A stretch of DNA of 33,366 nt from Desulfoluna sp. (GCF_030145185.1 NZ_JAQYWB010000063.1:1-33366); one strand, 5' to 3'; shown: positions 22,841 to 31,755, numbered from the stretch's first letter. Program-made: numbers and translations. The notes: a model not told the origin generated them from the sequence alone.

Positions 22841-23247
22841 ACCCCGATGCAACGGCGCTCGTTCCCAGGCTCCGCCTGGTAACGTTCTGCCGGAGGCTCT
22901 GCCTCCATGGTCGAGTTCACCGCAACCGATGAAATGGGGTCACCTTTTACTACGCCCCAACCCGGCAAGGCGAAGCCTTGCACACCACACTCCCAGACAG
23001 AGCCTGGGAGTGTGGAAAAGCCGCACCGGAGTGCGGCGCTCCAATCATTACCGCTGCGATCCCGGGAAAAACCCCGATGCAACGGCGCTCGTTCCCAGGC
23101 TCCGCCTGGTAACGCTCTGCCGGAGGCTCTGCCTCCATGTCCGAGCGCACCGCAACCGATGAAATGGGGTCACCTTTTGCCACGCCCCAACCCGGCAAGG
23201 CGGAGCCTTGCACCCGACACTCCCAGGCAGAACCTGGGAGCGAGAAA
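22841..23247. repeat. Tandem duplication, period 230 bases
   Basis: The block beginning ACCCCGATGCAACGGCGCTC at 22841 recurs at 23071; the second copy runs to about 23247. Each copy contains three short palindromes: CCAGGCTCCGCCTGG, GCCGGAGGCTCTGCCTCC-like arms, and CTCCCAGGCAGAGCCTGGGAG-like arms (approximate in each copy). The copies differ at scattered positions, so the duplication is not recent. Such GTTCCCAGGC-type repeats are common between genes in environmental proteobacteria. Confidence 0.8.
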
Positions 23248-23293
23248 AAAAGAAACCAAGCACTAAAAACATCTTTAACCTTGGAAATACATC

Positions 23294-24469
23294 ATGTTTA
23301 TTTTTGATCAACCGTATATCTCCGATGTGGCCGAATCCTTTCTCATTGAGTCCCAGGCCCCGCTCTTAAGCAATGAATTCTCCCGGGCCTGCGTGTCTGA
23401 CACGGCCAACCACCTCTCCGATGCCGAGGCCGCCAGGCAGCTGGAGCGCGATCACTTCCGCTGGCTCTACAGCAACAGCGAAAACGCCATCGGCTGGATC
23501 GTCAAGACCTTTGGGGCGGACTCCGAGCTGGCCCGAAAGATAGACCTCTTTAAGAACAAATTCAAATTTCGGGAAAAGACAGCGGCCCTGTTTCCCGACA
23601 TTGCCTTTTTCAAAATCGCGGCAGCCGACATTGAGGCCTTCACCTTTGAGCAGGTGGGCGCGCCCTTTATCATCAAGCCCATGGTGGGATTCATCAGCGC
23701 GGGGGTCCACCGGGTAAACACCGAAGCCGAATGGGAAAAAATCCGAGCCCAGCTTTTACAAGAGACCAAAGAGACAGCCCAGGCCTTCCCCGAAGAGGTG
23801 ATCAGCAGCGCTTTTTTTATTGTGGAGTCCATCATCGAAGGGGACGAGTATGCGGTGGACGCCTATTTCGACGATGACAACAGGCCGGTGGTGCTCAACA
23901 TCCTCAAACACCGGTTCAGCGGAGAACAGGACATGAGCGACCGGCTCTACCTCACCTCCGCCGAGATCATCACATCACGCCTGGCATCCATTGAAGGCTT
24001 TCTCACCGATCTTTCCGAGCTCGGTGATTTCAGAGGGCTCCCCATCCACGCCGAGATCCGCATCGACGATAAGAATCGTCTCCGCCCCATCGAGGTCAAC
24101 CCCCTGCGCTTTGCCGGGTGGTGCTCCACGGATATCGCCTTGTACGCCTACGGCATCAACGTCTATGACTATTTCGCAAACAAAAAAAAGCCCGACTGGG
24201 AGGCGGTGCTTGAAAAAGCCGGGACCGACACCTATGCCATGGCGGTGATTGAGCGCCCCACCCCCCTTTCGAAAGATCAGGCCTTTGATTACCAGACACT
24301 CAGCGAGCAGGTCAGCTCTGTCCTTTGCATGCGCAAAATGGATTACCGAACCTTTCCGCTGTACGCCTTCCTCTTTTTCAGCACCTCAAAAAACACCGAA
24401 CACGAACTCGATGCCATGCTGGCTTTGAACCCCGAGGCCTTTGTTGTCGACCTCGTCCAGGCGGGATAA
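23294..24469 (+). CDS. ATP-grasp domain protein, substrate unknown
   Basis: A 391-residue protein with an ATP-grasp core. After an N-terminal alpha/beta region (~1-95) comes the ATP-binding lysine strand APFIIKPMVGFISAGVHRV, then FFIVESIIEGDEYAVDAYF (ATP-contacting E and metal region). The magnesium-binding end is HAEIRIDDKNRLRPIEVNPLRFAG, with the conserved E-x-N. ATP-grasp enzymes join a carboxylate to an amine or thiol through an acyl-phosphate. The C-terminal 100 residues are not familiar. No biosynthetic partner adjoins it: a repeat region lies upstream and a convergent operon downstream. A GGA-containing site precedes the ATG. I cannot name the product. Confidence 0.8.
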   Translation: MFIFDQPYISDVAESFLIESQAPLLSNEFSRACVSDTANHLSDAEAARQLERDHFRWLYSNSENAIGWIVKTFGADSELARKIDLFKNKFKFREKTAALFPDIAFFKIAAADIEAFTFEQVGAPFIIKPMVGFISAGVHRVNTEAEWEKIRAQLLQETKETAQAFPEEVISSAFFIVESIIEGDEYAVDAYFDDDNRPVVLNILKHRFSGEQDMSDRLYLTSAEIITSRLASIEGFLTDLSELGDFRGLPIHAEIRIDDKNRLRPIEVNPLRFAGWCSTDIALYAYGINVYDYFANKKKPDWEAVLEKAGTDTYAMAVIERPTPLSKDQAFDYQTLSEQVSSVLCMRKMDYRTFPLYAFLFFSTSKNTEHELDAMLALNPEAFVVDLVQAG

Positions 24470-24480
24470 AATTTACCCAT

Positions 24481-24505
24481 GCCCCACATAGACTATGGTG
24501 GGGCC
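24481..24505. terminator. Hairpin between convergent genes
   Basis: GCCCCAC and GTGGGGC pair around a short A/T-rich loop, twelve bases after the ATP-grasp stop. There is no T-run on the plus strand, so it may act with Rho or only stabilise the mRNA end. Confidence 0.4.
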
Positions 24506-24621
24506 AGGCAAAACCATCCGGTTCCTGCCCAACCTGAGGGCAACCTACTGGATTTTTCCTGATCAGCAAGGCCTGGAAAAAAAGGCCGGTGGATCCAATC
24601 CAACGGGGCACACCGTCCCTT

Positions 24622-25836
24622 TTATCGAACAACAACTTTCACGATATTGCCGGGAAGCATCTGCCCCTTGTTTTCGAACAGGACATGAAAATAGACGGCG
24701 CTTGAGATATTCGGCATTTTCTCACTTAAAAGGGGGGGGACACGGAGCTGCACCGTCCCCTGGGTTGATATTTTTCCAGGAACCGACTGATTGGACCCCT
24801 CGCTGTAGAGGAGAATCTCTTTCTCTTTTGTAAACAGGGAGGCGTCTCTCGCGTCCACATAGACATCGGCCCACAGATGGGTCAACGAGGCACTCGTTAA
24901 AATCGTGTCCCCGGTGTTTAAAACAGAACCGCTGGTGACCCTGAGGTCTGTGATAATGGCATCAAAAGGGGCTTTGTAGGAGGCGGACCCATATCTCGTC
25001 TGCAATTGGTTCAGGTGCGCCCGTGCTGTCTCAATCTCGGAGAGAAGGACTTGCACATCGGTTTGGGTTTTAATGGAATCGCGACGCAGGATAGACTCGA
25101 GTTTACGGCCCTCTTTTTGCGCTTCGGCCTTGGCGATCCGGTTTGCTTTTAACACCTGATTGTAGTGGTCCCGGGCCAGGAGATACTCATTGTACCGGAG
25201 TTTTTTCTCGGTTTCAGCCGCAGTGACCTGAGACCGGGTTGCCGCGTCCAGGCGGTAGAGTTTTTGAAGATTTTCGTGGCGCTCCTTTTTTGCCTCATAG
25301 AGGGTCTTCAGGCGGCTCTGTTCATAGCGCGCCTCGGACCTTAACCGGTCACGCGCGATGGCGGTCCCCTGCTGCTTTAAGTCCAGCAATTCACGTTCGT
25401 TTGTTAAGGCATCCGAACCCTCACCAGTGTCCTCTCCCGCCACAGGCAGCCTGGCGCCTGCCATCAGCTCGTATTGCCTCATCTTGCCATGAAGGGCGAC
25501 CTCGGCCGCTTTCAGCTGGGCCTCTCCTTCGGTGGAGACTTGGGTAAAAAGAACCTCCCCTTTTTTTACCACCGCCCCTTTGGCAACAAAAACTGTCTGA
25601 ATCTCCGTAGGGAACCAGGCCGTAACCGGGGCCGTATCGCCAGAGACAATGCCGTAAGTATAGAGGGTGTTTCGTGTATACAGGGCATAACCGATGAAGA
25701 GCCCTCCCACAACAAGCACGCAGATCAGGATCGCCTTCCCCACCGGGACCTTCTTCCGCTGATGGCCCTTCATCTCGACTTGAGCCGGGGTCACCGGCTT
25801 CTGTGATGTGCCACCCTCTCGAAATGATATTTTCAT
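24622..25836 (-). CDS. HlyD-type membrane fusion protein of the exopolysaccharide exporter
   Basis: A 404-residue inner-membrane-anchored periplasmic adaptor. One transmembrane helix lies at about residues 33-55 (AILICVLVVGGLFIGYALY). Then come a first lipoyl/barrel half (VTAWFPTEIQTVFVAKGAVV with KKGEVLFTQ), a long charged coiled coil (~105-265) and the second half (SASYKAPFDAIITDLRVTSG, LTHLWADVYVDARDASLF). Such proteins bridge an inner-membrane machine to a TolC channel. The ATG at 25836 is two bases beyond the stop of the TolC-fusion gene, with GGGGA upstream, so the two are surely co-transcribed. By analogy with Alg44 it may link the synthase to the outer-membrane pore; that role is inference. 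Confidence 0.88.
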   Translation of the reverse strand: MKISFREGGTSQKPVTPAQVEMKGHQRKKVPVGKAILICVLVVGGLFIGYALYTRNTLYTYGIVSGDTAPVTAWFPTEIQTVFVAKGAVVKKGEVLFTQVSTEGEAQLKAAEVALHGKMRQYELMAGARLPVAGEDTGEGSDALTNERELLDLKQQGTAIARDRLRSEARYEQSRLKTLYEAKKERHENLQKLYRLDAATRSQVTAAETEKKLRYNEYLLARDHYNQVLKANRIAKAEAQKEGRKLESILRRDSIKTQTDVQVLLSEIETARAHLNQLQTRYGSASYKAPFDAIITDLRVTSGSVLNTGDTILTSASLTHLWADVYVDARDASLFTKEKEILLYSEGSNQSVPGKISTQGTVQLRVPPLLSEKMPNISSAVYFHVLFENKGQMLPGNIVKVVVR

Positions 25837-25837
25837 T

Positions 25838-28810
25838 TTAGTCCCCACCCCCGTCAAAAATCAGCCGGAGTGCCGAATAATCGTGATAAGAAAGCCCCCG
25901 ATAGAAGGGACTTTCCATGAATTGACCTGCCAGGGGTTCCACAACCTGTGGCCACCGGTCCCTGGCGAGGGGATACAAGGTGTCGGTGGCCGGAGCCCTG
26001 TGCGAAAATTCAACCCCGACCTCCACCGGCCCTTCGGCCGCTTCAAGGACTGCGGTGGCGATACGATCTATTTTTTCCGGGGCGTCAAAATAGGCCATGA
26101 CCGTGATCCCATCAGTCAGGCGGGCCACCTGGCGCATCAGGGGCCGGTGTTCCTCCCTCGTAAAAAATTTAACCGGACAGTCCACCCACAGGGGCATCTC
26201 CACCCCGATGCGTGCACGTGCCCTCTGAATCAACCGAATATAGGTCCGATTCAACGCCATGCGACGGATGGGTTCCGTCTCCCACCCAGCAATGGAGTGG
26301 GGTTCCACATCAAGCTTCACCCCGGAGATCCTGGGCTCGAACCTGTTTTTCGAGCCATTAAACGAGGCGATACGATCAATCCCCCGAGTCAAGGCCTCAA
26401 GCCCATCATCACCCGTCAACCATTCCGGTTCGCCCAGCAGAGCCCACACCTCGATCCCCTCCCGTGCACAGTCCCCCAGAAACTGCGTCAACTGTTCTCG
26501 GGCCATCTGCTCGGAAAGAAGTCGGGCATCGGAATAGAGGTAGGCATAGACCCTCTTCACCCCGGCGGACCGGGCAGTTTTCACAAAGGCGGCCCGATGG
26601 GCCGAGGAGTCCATGGCCGCCCGCGTCTCCCACAGCCACAAAGAGGCGCTCTGCCGGTCGATGTTCTGAAAAGACAAGGCCGTCAGCTGCTCCCCGAGAA
26701 GCCTGGAACGCCCGGTCTCACGCCACACATTCGCATACCGGACGCCCAGATCTTTTTTCACACCGGCCAACCGGGCCACCGCCTCAAAGTATGCCTGTTC
26801 TGCCGTGTTCACCGCCAAGGGATCCAAGGGGCCCTCCTCATCGATGGAATCAATGGCCTCATACAGCCGGGCGACCCTGACTTTTTCCAGATAATAGTGG
26901 GCGTCCCGGCGTTTGGCCAGGGCATCACCCTGGGCGGCTTTAAAATCCATCAGCGCCTCATCAAGCCCAAGCTGTATCTGGTCGGACACGATCTCCAGGC
27001 GGAGCCTCAACGACTCTTTCATATGGCTCCAGTAATGGCGATGAAGTCTGGCTGCCTTTCGATGGGCCGTGGACACGCCGCCGCTGAGGGTCAGGTTGAT
27101 ATTGTCTGTCACGGCATCCCCTGTGCTGCGTCCCCGATACTCATACTCCGCCGAAGCATTCAGGGTGCCTCGAATCTCAGGCCCGGCAGATTCCAGAAAC
27201 CGGGCCTTCTGAAATTCACTGGAGATGGCCTTCACCTGCGGGTGATTCAACACCGACAGCTCCCGAAGCACCCCCGGTGCCTCAAAAACCATATCCTCCA
27301 AATGAAAATCAGCCGGAGTCAGGGAGATCCCAACCCCTTGCGGAATCCCGCAGAGGTCTTTCAGGCGACGCATCAAAAACACGATCTGCCGATGGGTATG
27401 AGCCCGTTCGGCTCTGCCCGAGACAAGAATCTTCTCAGCCGCCAGACGCTGTCCCCCCAGGGCATCCCCGACGCTTTTCAGGGTCTCATAATAGGTAACC
27501 CGGCGTTGATACGTGGAGAGTAAGGCCTCCTGCACATCCCCCAGCTCCTGAAGATGACTCACCTTAAAATAGAGCTGAAGGGCCTCTGCCACCCGCTCGT
27601 TGATTTCATCATCGACGCGGCACCGTGAGGTCTCGGCCGTGAGCTGGGCGGCACGCCAGAGCTCGGTATTTCGCCTGATATCAAGCAGGGGCTGAAAGAT
27701 CCCGAGCAAGCCATCGATGAAAAAACCACTCTGATCGCTGAACAGACCGGCGGCCGAGGAGGTCCCCAGTTCAAAATAAAGCGACGGATAATTGGGCAAT
27801 GTCGCGATACCGGCCTGAACAAAATCAGCGGCCCAGAGGGACCGCTTTAAATTCACCTCGGGACTCTGCGCCATGACAAGGGAGACGATCGCCTGGACAT
27901 CCAAAACCTCAGGAAGCCGGACCACCACGGGAGGGGCGACGCCATGCGCATGACGACGGCGCAGAATATAACGGGAGCCCTCCCCCTCAAAGGCTTCTGA
28001 CCGATGGTACCCGGTCACCTCCCCCGTTTCGGGCGTCAACCGGTAAAGGGACTGATACCCCTTCTTGTCGGATTCAAAGACAAGGGTCCTGTCATCATCG
28101 GAAAAAATACGGGTGATCTCCCCATAGCCAGGTCCCAGGGGTTCCCCGAGGTTCTCACCCTGTTCATCCACCGCCATGAGAAGAGACGCCCCCTGGCTGT
28201 CTCGGCTCAGGAAAAAAACGCAGCCCGACCGCCGAAGGTAAACGGGCAGCACGGGCTCCCCCGGAATCCCTTTCACTCTCTTTTTCCCTGCAAAACGCAG
28301 CGTCCCCGACCCATCGTAATCAAAATGCAGACTCACCAGGGAAAGGGCCTGTTCGCCCGGCCACCCCCACCTTTCACGGGCCAGGGCCTTGAACACGGCA
28401 AAGGTCTGCGTCGATTCAGACGAAAACTCCGACAAAGGAAGGCGACTCAATCGCAGGGAGAGAGGGTCGAAATAATAGAGCGCCGTCTCCCCCTGATCGG
28501 GATCGGTGATCCTGAAAAATACAATCAGCTCGTCCGCGAGGAACCGGGGCAAAGACTCCGGCTCTAAAACCCGCTTCACCCTTTGATTTTTCAGCTGAAA
28601 GACAATGAGATCATGCGCGGTGGTCCCCAGGGTCTCAAAGAGGTGCTGCTGTCCAGAGTAAAAAGGCGCCATCAACTCCTGAATCACCGCCTTATCAGCC
28701 TCCTGAATCACCGAATGGCGATTGCGCAGCCCGCAACCCAGGCAAATCAACGCCAGAAAAAGGACGCCCCAGGCCAAAGGAGCCGGGCCTTTCTGTCGCC
28801 GCCTAGGCAT
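25838..28810 (-). CDS. Propeller-TolC-glycosidase-like fusion, outer-membrane exporter
   Basis: A 990-residue protein joining three units. A basic, hydrophobic N-terminus ends in LICLGCG, a loose lipobox (Cys26 the likely lipid site). Residues ~50-290 show TolB/WD-like propeller strands (ITRIFSDDDRTLVFESDKKG, YQSLYRLTPETGEV). Residues ~300-705 follow the TolC/outer-membrane-efflux pattern: two long helical repeats with LFFELGTSSAAG-like strands and NINLTLSGGVSTAHR. Residues ~720-990 look like a TIM barrel related to GH18-type hydrolases: GVKLDVEPH (D834, E836 possible catalytic acids), DGITVMAYFDAPEKI and GLSYHDYSAL. It would form the outer-membrane channel and also trim or bind the exported polymer. 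Its ATG overlaps the preceding gene by eight bases. I know no named family with this order. Confidence 0.8.
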   Translation of the reverse strand: MPRRRQKGPAPLAWGVLFLALICLGCGLRNRHSVIQEADKAVIQELMAPFYSGQQHLFETLGTTAHDLIVFQLKNQRVKRVLEPESLPRFLADELIVFFRITDPDQGETALYYFDPLSLRLSRLPLSEFSSESTQTFAVFKALARERWGWPGEQALSLVSLHFDYDGSGTLRFAGKKRVKGIPGEPVLPVYLRRSGCVFFLSRDSQGASLLMAVDEQGENLGEPLGPGYGEITRIFSDDDRTLVFESDKKGYQSLYRLTPETGEVTGYHRSEAFEGEGSRYILRRRHAHGVAPPVVVRLPEVLDVQAIVSLVMAQSPEVNLKRSLWAADFVQAGIATLPNYPSLYFELGTSSAAGLFSDQSGFFIDGLLGIFQPLLDIRRNTELWRAAQLTAETSRCRVDDEINERVAEALQLYFKVSHLQELGDVQEALLSTYQRRVTYYETLKSVGDALGGQRLAAEKILVSGRAERAHTHRQIVFLMRRLKDLCGIPQGVGISLTPADFHLEDMVFEAPGVLRELSVLNHPQVKAISSEFQKARFLESAGPEIRGTLNASAEYEYRGRSTGDAVTDNINLTLSGGVSTAHRKAARLHRHYWSHMKESLRLRLEIVSDQIQLGLDEALMDFKAAQGDALAKRRDAHYYLEKVRVARLYEAIDSIDEEGPLDPLAVNTAEQAYFEAVARLAGVKKDLGVRYANVWRETGRSRLLGEQLTALSFQNIDRQSASLWLWETRAAMDSSAHRAAFVKTARSAGVKRVYAYLYSDARLLSEQMAREQLTQFLGDCAREGIEVWALLGEPEWLTGDDGLEALTRGIDRIASFNGSKNRFEPRISGVKLDVEPHSIAGWETEPIRRMALNRTYIRLIQRARARIGVEMPLWVDCPVKFFTREEHRPLMRQVARLTDGITVMAYFDAPEKIDRIATAVLEAAEGPVEVGVEFSHRAPATDTLYPLARDRWPQVVEPLAGQFMESPFYRGLSYHDYSALRLIFDGGGD

Positions 28811-30233
28811 TCGTCAAATCCGCCATGGCCAGGGAGACCAGCTGATCCGGGGTCTCATGGGTGGCATCGCCTTGAACCACACTGAAGGTCACCTCGGGCC
28901 GCTGAATATCATACAGATATTCAAGGCCTTCAATGGCCTTGTGAATGCGTTTCACAGCCATCACAGCCCCGTCAAAATCGGTCTCGACAAGAATAATCCC
29001 CAGGGTCTGTGCGTCCCAGACACAGGTGGTATCCAAATCTCTCAAATCCTGACTCAAGGCTTTAAAAAGGGTATTAACGTACCAGACAACACGATCGGGA
29101 GAATTCTTCTGCACACGCTCTATGTGCTCGATGCGGGCCAGGGCCAAGGTAAAGCATGAATGATAGCGCTTCGTACGGATCAACTCCCGCTTCAACTCAA
29201 GCTCAAAATACTGTTTGTTGTGAAGCTTTGTATGGTGATCATAAAGAAGGGCGGCAAGGTCCACTCCCCCTATTTTTCCACTTCTGACCGCCTCCATCGC
29301 CTGCTCAGTCAGTTCATACGAATAGATATTTTTCTCCACCGTTTCACCTGGCTGGCACACAAATCCGCACACCAGACACTCCAGTTCAATGACCGGCTCA
29401 GGGTTGATGGCCTGGCAATTTGAACACTTAAAGTAATCCGCGGGTTTCTCATAATCGATGCCGATATGACGCAGCTGCTTCTCACACTTCGGGCAGACAA
29501 AATCCGCACCCTGCCGAAAGGCTTCAAGGGAGTCCACATGACCACACTGAAAATGATGGATCATCTGACCGCGAACAATATCCAGGGAGGAGCAGACCGG
29601 GCAGACCTCACGATAATTGACCTGATACGACTCACACACCGAACACAGCCGAACCCGATTTCTCAGCTGCCTGACAAAAAAGCCCCTTTCGGATAAAGCC
29701 TCCAGATAGGCATTTTCATTTTCAAGTTCCCCGGACAGCTTCAGGACATCCGGGTAAAAATGCCCACTGGGCTTAAAGGGGGAGGCAACCGGATCAATGA
29801 CGCTCACGCCGCTGTCCACCACCCCTTTCAGAAAGGCGAGGACCGCCACATCAGATAAATTCGCGTCCCGGTATTTTTTCAGAAAAAAGAAGACATTTCG
29901 GATCGCCGGCAGGAGTTCAGCGCGATAAACCGGGCGAAAAAGGACATAAGCGGCCCCTTTTTTAAAGGCCTCCGCGAGGAGGTCCTTCTCATAGCAGGAG
30001 GTTACAAAAATTGTTTTATTTACAAACATCGGCACACGGTCCGCCCCGGCCGGTCCCTCTTCCTGACAATAAATCATCAGGTCTATGTCGCCCGACTGAT
30101 CTTGCAGGGACGAGACCTCTGCCTGTGTGATGGAGAGCGACGCCTCAAATTGAGCAGAAACCAGTCCCTCCTTGATGCGTTGAAACTCCTCGTCGTGTGC
30201 CCCGACAATGGCTACGTTAAAGACTTTTTCCAT
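28803..30233 (-). CDS. Receiver-like, cysteine-rich (TackOD1-type) and degenerate GGDEF protein
   Basis: A 476-residue cytoplasmic protein. Residues 1-120 resemble a receiver fold without its phospho-acceptor pattern. Residues ~190-295 carry paired cysteines: C197/C200, C211/C214, H226/C230, C247/C250, C270/C273, C286/C289/C293, including HHFQCGH and CPKCEKQLRHIG, which I recognise as the zinc-binding TackOD1 output domain. Residues ~325-476 follow GGDEF proteins (YDHHTKLHNKQYFELELKRE), but the catalytic GG(D/E)EF loop is replaced by WDAQTL, so it should not make c-di-GMP. It probably senses or scaffolds, as PelD does in Pel systems, to control the synthase. It starts seven bases after the glycosyltransferase stop (GAGG site) and overlaps the TolC-fusion gene. 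Confidence 0.82.
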   Translation of the reverse strand: MEKVFNVAIVGAHDEEFQRIKEGLVSAQFEASLSITQAEVSSLQDQSGDIDLMIYCQEEGPAGADRVPMFVNKTIFVTSCYEKDLLAEAFKKGAAYVLFRPVYRAELLPAIRNVFFFLKKYRDANLSDVAVLAFLKGVVDSGVSVIDPVASPFKPSGHFYPDVLKLSGELENENAYLEALSERGFFVRQLRNRVRLCSVCESYQVNYREVCPVCSSLDIVRGQMIHHFQCGHVDSLEAFRQGADFVCPKCEKQLRHIGIDYEKPADYFKCSNCQAINPEPVIELECLVCGFVCQPGETVEKNIYSYELTEQAMEAVRSGKIGGVDLAALLYDHHTKLHNKQYFELELKRELIRTKRYHSCFTLALARIEHIERVQKNSPDRVVWYVNTLFKALSQDLRDLDTTCVWDAQTLGIILVETDFDGAVMAVKRIHKAIEGLEYLYDIQRPEVTFSVVQGDATHETPDQLVSLAMADLTNA

Positions 30234-30239
30234 ACACCC

Positions 30240-31562
30240 TCACCATTTTTTAGTATTGCGCCATGCAGATTCCGGCAGATAACCCTCCTGGTAATTAATC
30301 CTGAAAATTTCCAGCAAAAGCGCCCCGAACCTCACCCACCTGAACAGCGCCTTGTATCCTGGGAAAAAAAAGACCGTGGGAAACAAGGCCACCTCTTCGT
30401 CACGGCGCTCACTGAAGACCAGCGCAATGGCAAAACAGAGAAACACCACCCCCACATAAATAATATAGGCAAAACACAGGACAAAGATGAGGAGTTTCGG
30501 GTAAAAGATCAGCATCAAAATGAGATAGACCGCATAGATAAAGGTCAAAAAGACGGTAAAGAAAAATTCGAGGGAGAGTTCGAAGGCATTGCGCCAGTCG
30601 TAGGTCCAGAACTTCATGATATCAACATGCTTTCGAAAATAGGTCCTGAAGCCCCCCTTGTCCCAGCGGAACCGCTGGCCTCTCAACACCCGCCAGGTAT
30701 CCGGGGCGTTGGTCATGGCGATGGCTGCCGGGGCAAAGACAATCTTCCAGCCCACCTTTTTAATTTTCAAGGTCAAATCGGCGTCCTCCGCCAACTCGGG
30801 ATCCCAGGCCCCAAAGGAGGTTAAGGATTCCCGCCTGAAAGCCCCGAAGGCCCCACTGACCTGCATCCCCATGCCAAGGAATCCGAGCCACCGTTTCCAC
30901 ATGGAGATGGACAGGGCATACTCAATGGCCTGAAGGCGAGTCCAGATGGACGCCCCGATATTTCTCACCTTAAGATTGCCCGCCACCCCGCCGACCCGGC
31001 TGTCGTAAAAGGGGCCAATCATGTGAAGCAGCATATCCCGGTCAAAGGAGGTGTCCGCGTCCACCGAAACGATGTAATCCCCGGTGGCCAGATAAAAAGC
31101 CATGTTGGATGCCGTGGGCCGACCGGATCGTCCGGTGGCAGCGCTGTTCCGGTATAATTTCACCAGCCCCTGGTCGGCAAAAGGTCTGGCCTCCTCATAC
31201 ATCCGGTCTTCCGAGTTGTCGTCGATGACAATGATCTCAAGGTTGGGATAGCGAAGTTCAAGAAGCGAGCGAATGGCCTGGGCGACGCTGGCTTCTTCGT
31301 TGTAGCCCACAAGAAGGACGCTGACCGAAGGATTCGTGGCGAAAAAGATTTTTTTTTGCTCTTCGTCCTGGGGCAGCCGACCACATATTTTGGCAACATA
31401 AAGAAAAATGGTGGGGAAAATATAGCGCGGAAATTCGCCGAAAATAAACACGGGCATAAAAAAAAGAATCCATTCCCAAATCGCTCGGTTGGAGAACTGA
31501 CTCTGAATCAAGTGGCTGAAATCAAACATCGCAAAGAGCACAAGATTCAAAAAATCAGCCAT
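30240..31562 (-). CDS. Processive family-2 glycosyltransferase (polysaccharide synthase)
   Basis: A 440-residue inner-membrane enzyme with N-terminal hydrophobic segments (~3-15 and 28-58), a cytoplasmic GT-A domain and C-terminal membrane helices (~325-420). Catalytic landmarks of processive beta-glycan synthases are all present: VLLVGYNEEASV, IVIDDNSED, DADTS (DXD), AEDADLT (the catalytic base region), and QRFRW (the Q-x-x-RW motif). Cellulose, chitin-oligosaccharide, hyaluronan and PNAG synthases share these. It makes and pushes a sugar polymer across the inner membrane. The ATG at 31562 has GGGGA seven bases ahead. It is the first gene of the four-gene operon. The sugar cannot be assigned from sequence alone. 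Confidence 0.92.
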   Translation of the reverse strand: MADFLNLVLFAMFDFSHLIQSQFSNRAIWEWILFFMPVFIFGEFPRYIFPTIFLYVAKICGRLPQDEEQKKIFFATNPSVSVLLVGYNEEASVAQAIRSLLELRYPNLEIIVIDDNSEDRMYEEARPFADQGLVKLYRNSAATGRSGRPTASNMAFYLATGDYIVSVDADTSFDRDMLLHMIGPFYDSRVGGVAGNLKVRNIGASIWTRLQAIEYALSISMWKRWLGFLGMGMQVSGAFGAFRRESLTSFGAWDPELAEDADLTLKIKKVGWKIVFAPAAIAMTNAPDTWRVLRGQRFRWDKGGFRTYFRKHVDIMKFWTYDWRNAFELSLEFFFTVFLTFIYAVYLILMLIFYPKLLIFVLCFAYIIYVGVVFLCFAIALVFSERRDEEVALFPTVFFFPGYKALFRWVRFGALLLEIFRINYQEGYLPESAWRNTKKW

Positions 31563-31755
31563 ATTATGTCCCCAAATAGGAAAGATAAAGAGTAACGATT
31601 ACGTTGATGCCTTCGTCGGACCTGCGGGAGCCCATCTTCATGGATTTATTTTAAAAAAGAGTCACGTTTGATGAACGGGTTGTGATGGGCGACCCCGATA
31701 GAGGCATGCTTGAAGGCAGGTTTTTGAAACGCCGTAGAGGTAGAGACAGATAAAA
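31563..31755 (-). promoter_or_regulatory. Leader region of the exopolysaccharide operon
   Basis: The space between the response-regulator gene and the glycosyltransferase gene is about 240 bases and must hold the operon promoter unless transcription reads through. I looked for a minus-strand -24/-12 box and for a c-di-GMP riboswitch and found neither. An A/T-rich tract (31645-31660) is the likeliest core-promoter area. Confidence 0.3.

Larger units (their letters stand above)
22668..23293. other. Gene-free repeat region
   Basis: This stretch holds the end of the 149-bp element, copy D of the palindromic repeat and the 230-base tandem duplication described separately. The several short frames in both strands all follow the repeats and show no coding signal. 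The ATP-grasp gene begins directly after it. Confidence 0.6.

Noticed and set aside
25808-27523. 571-codon plus-strand frame
   Set aside because: It is antisense to the TolC fusion gene, is rich in Pro/Gly/His as expected of a shadow in GC-rich DNA, and shows no domain.
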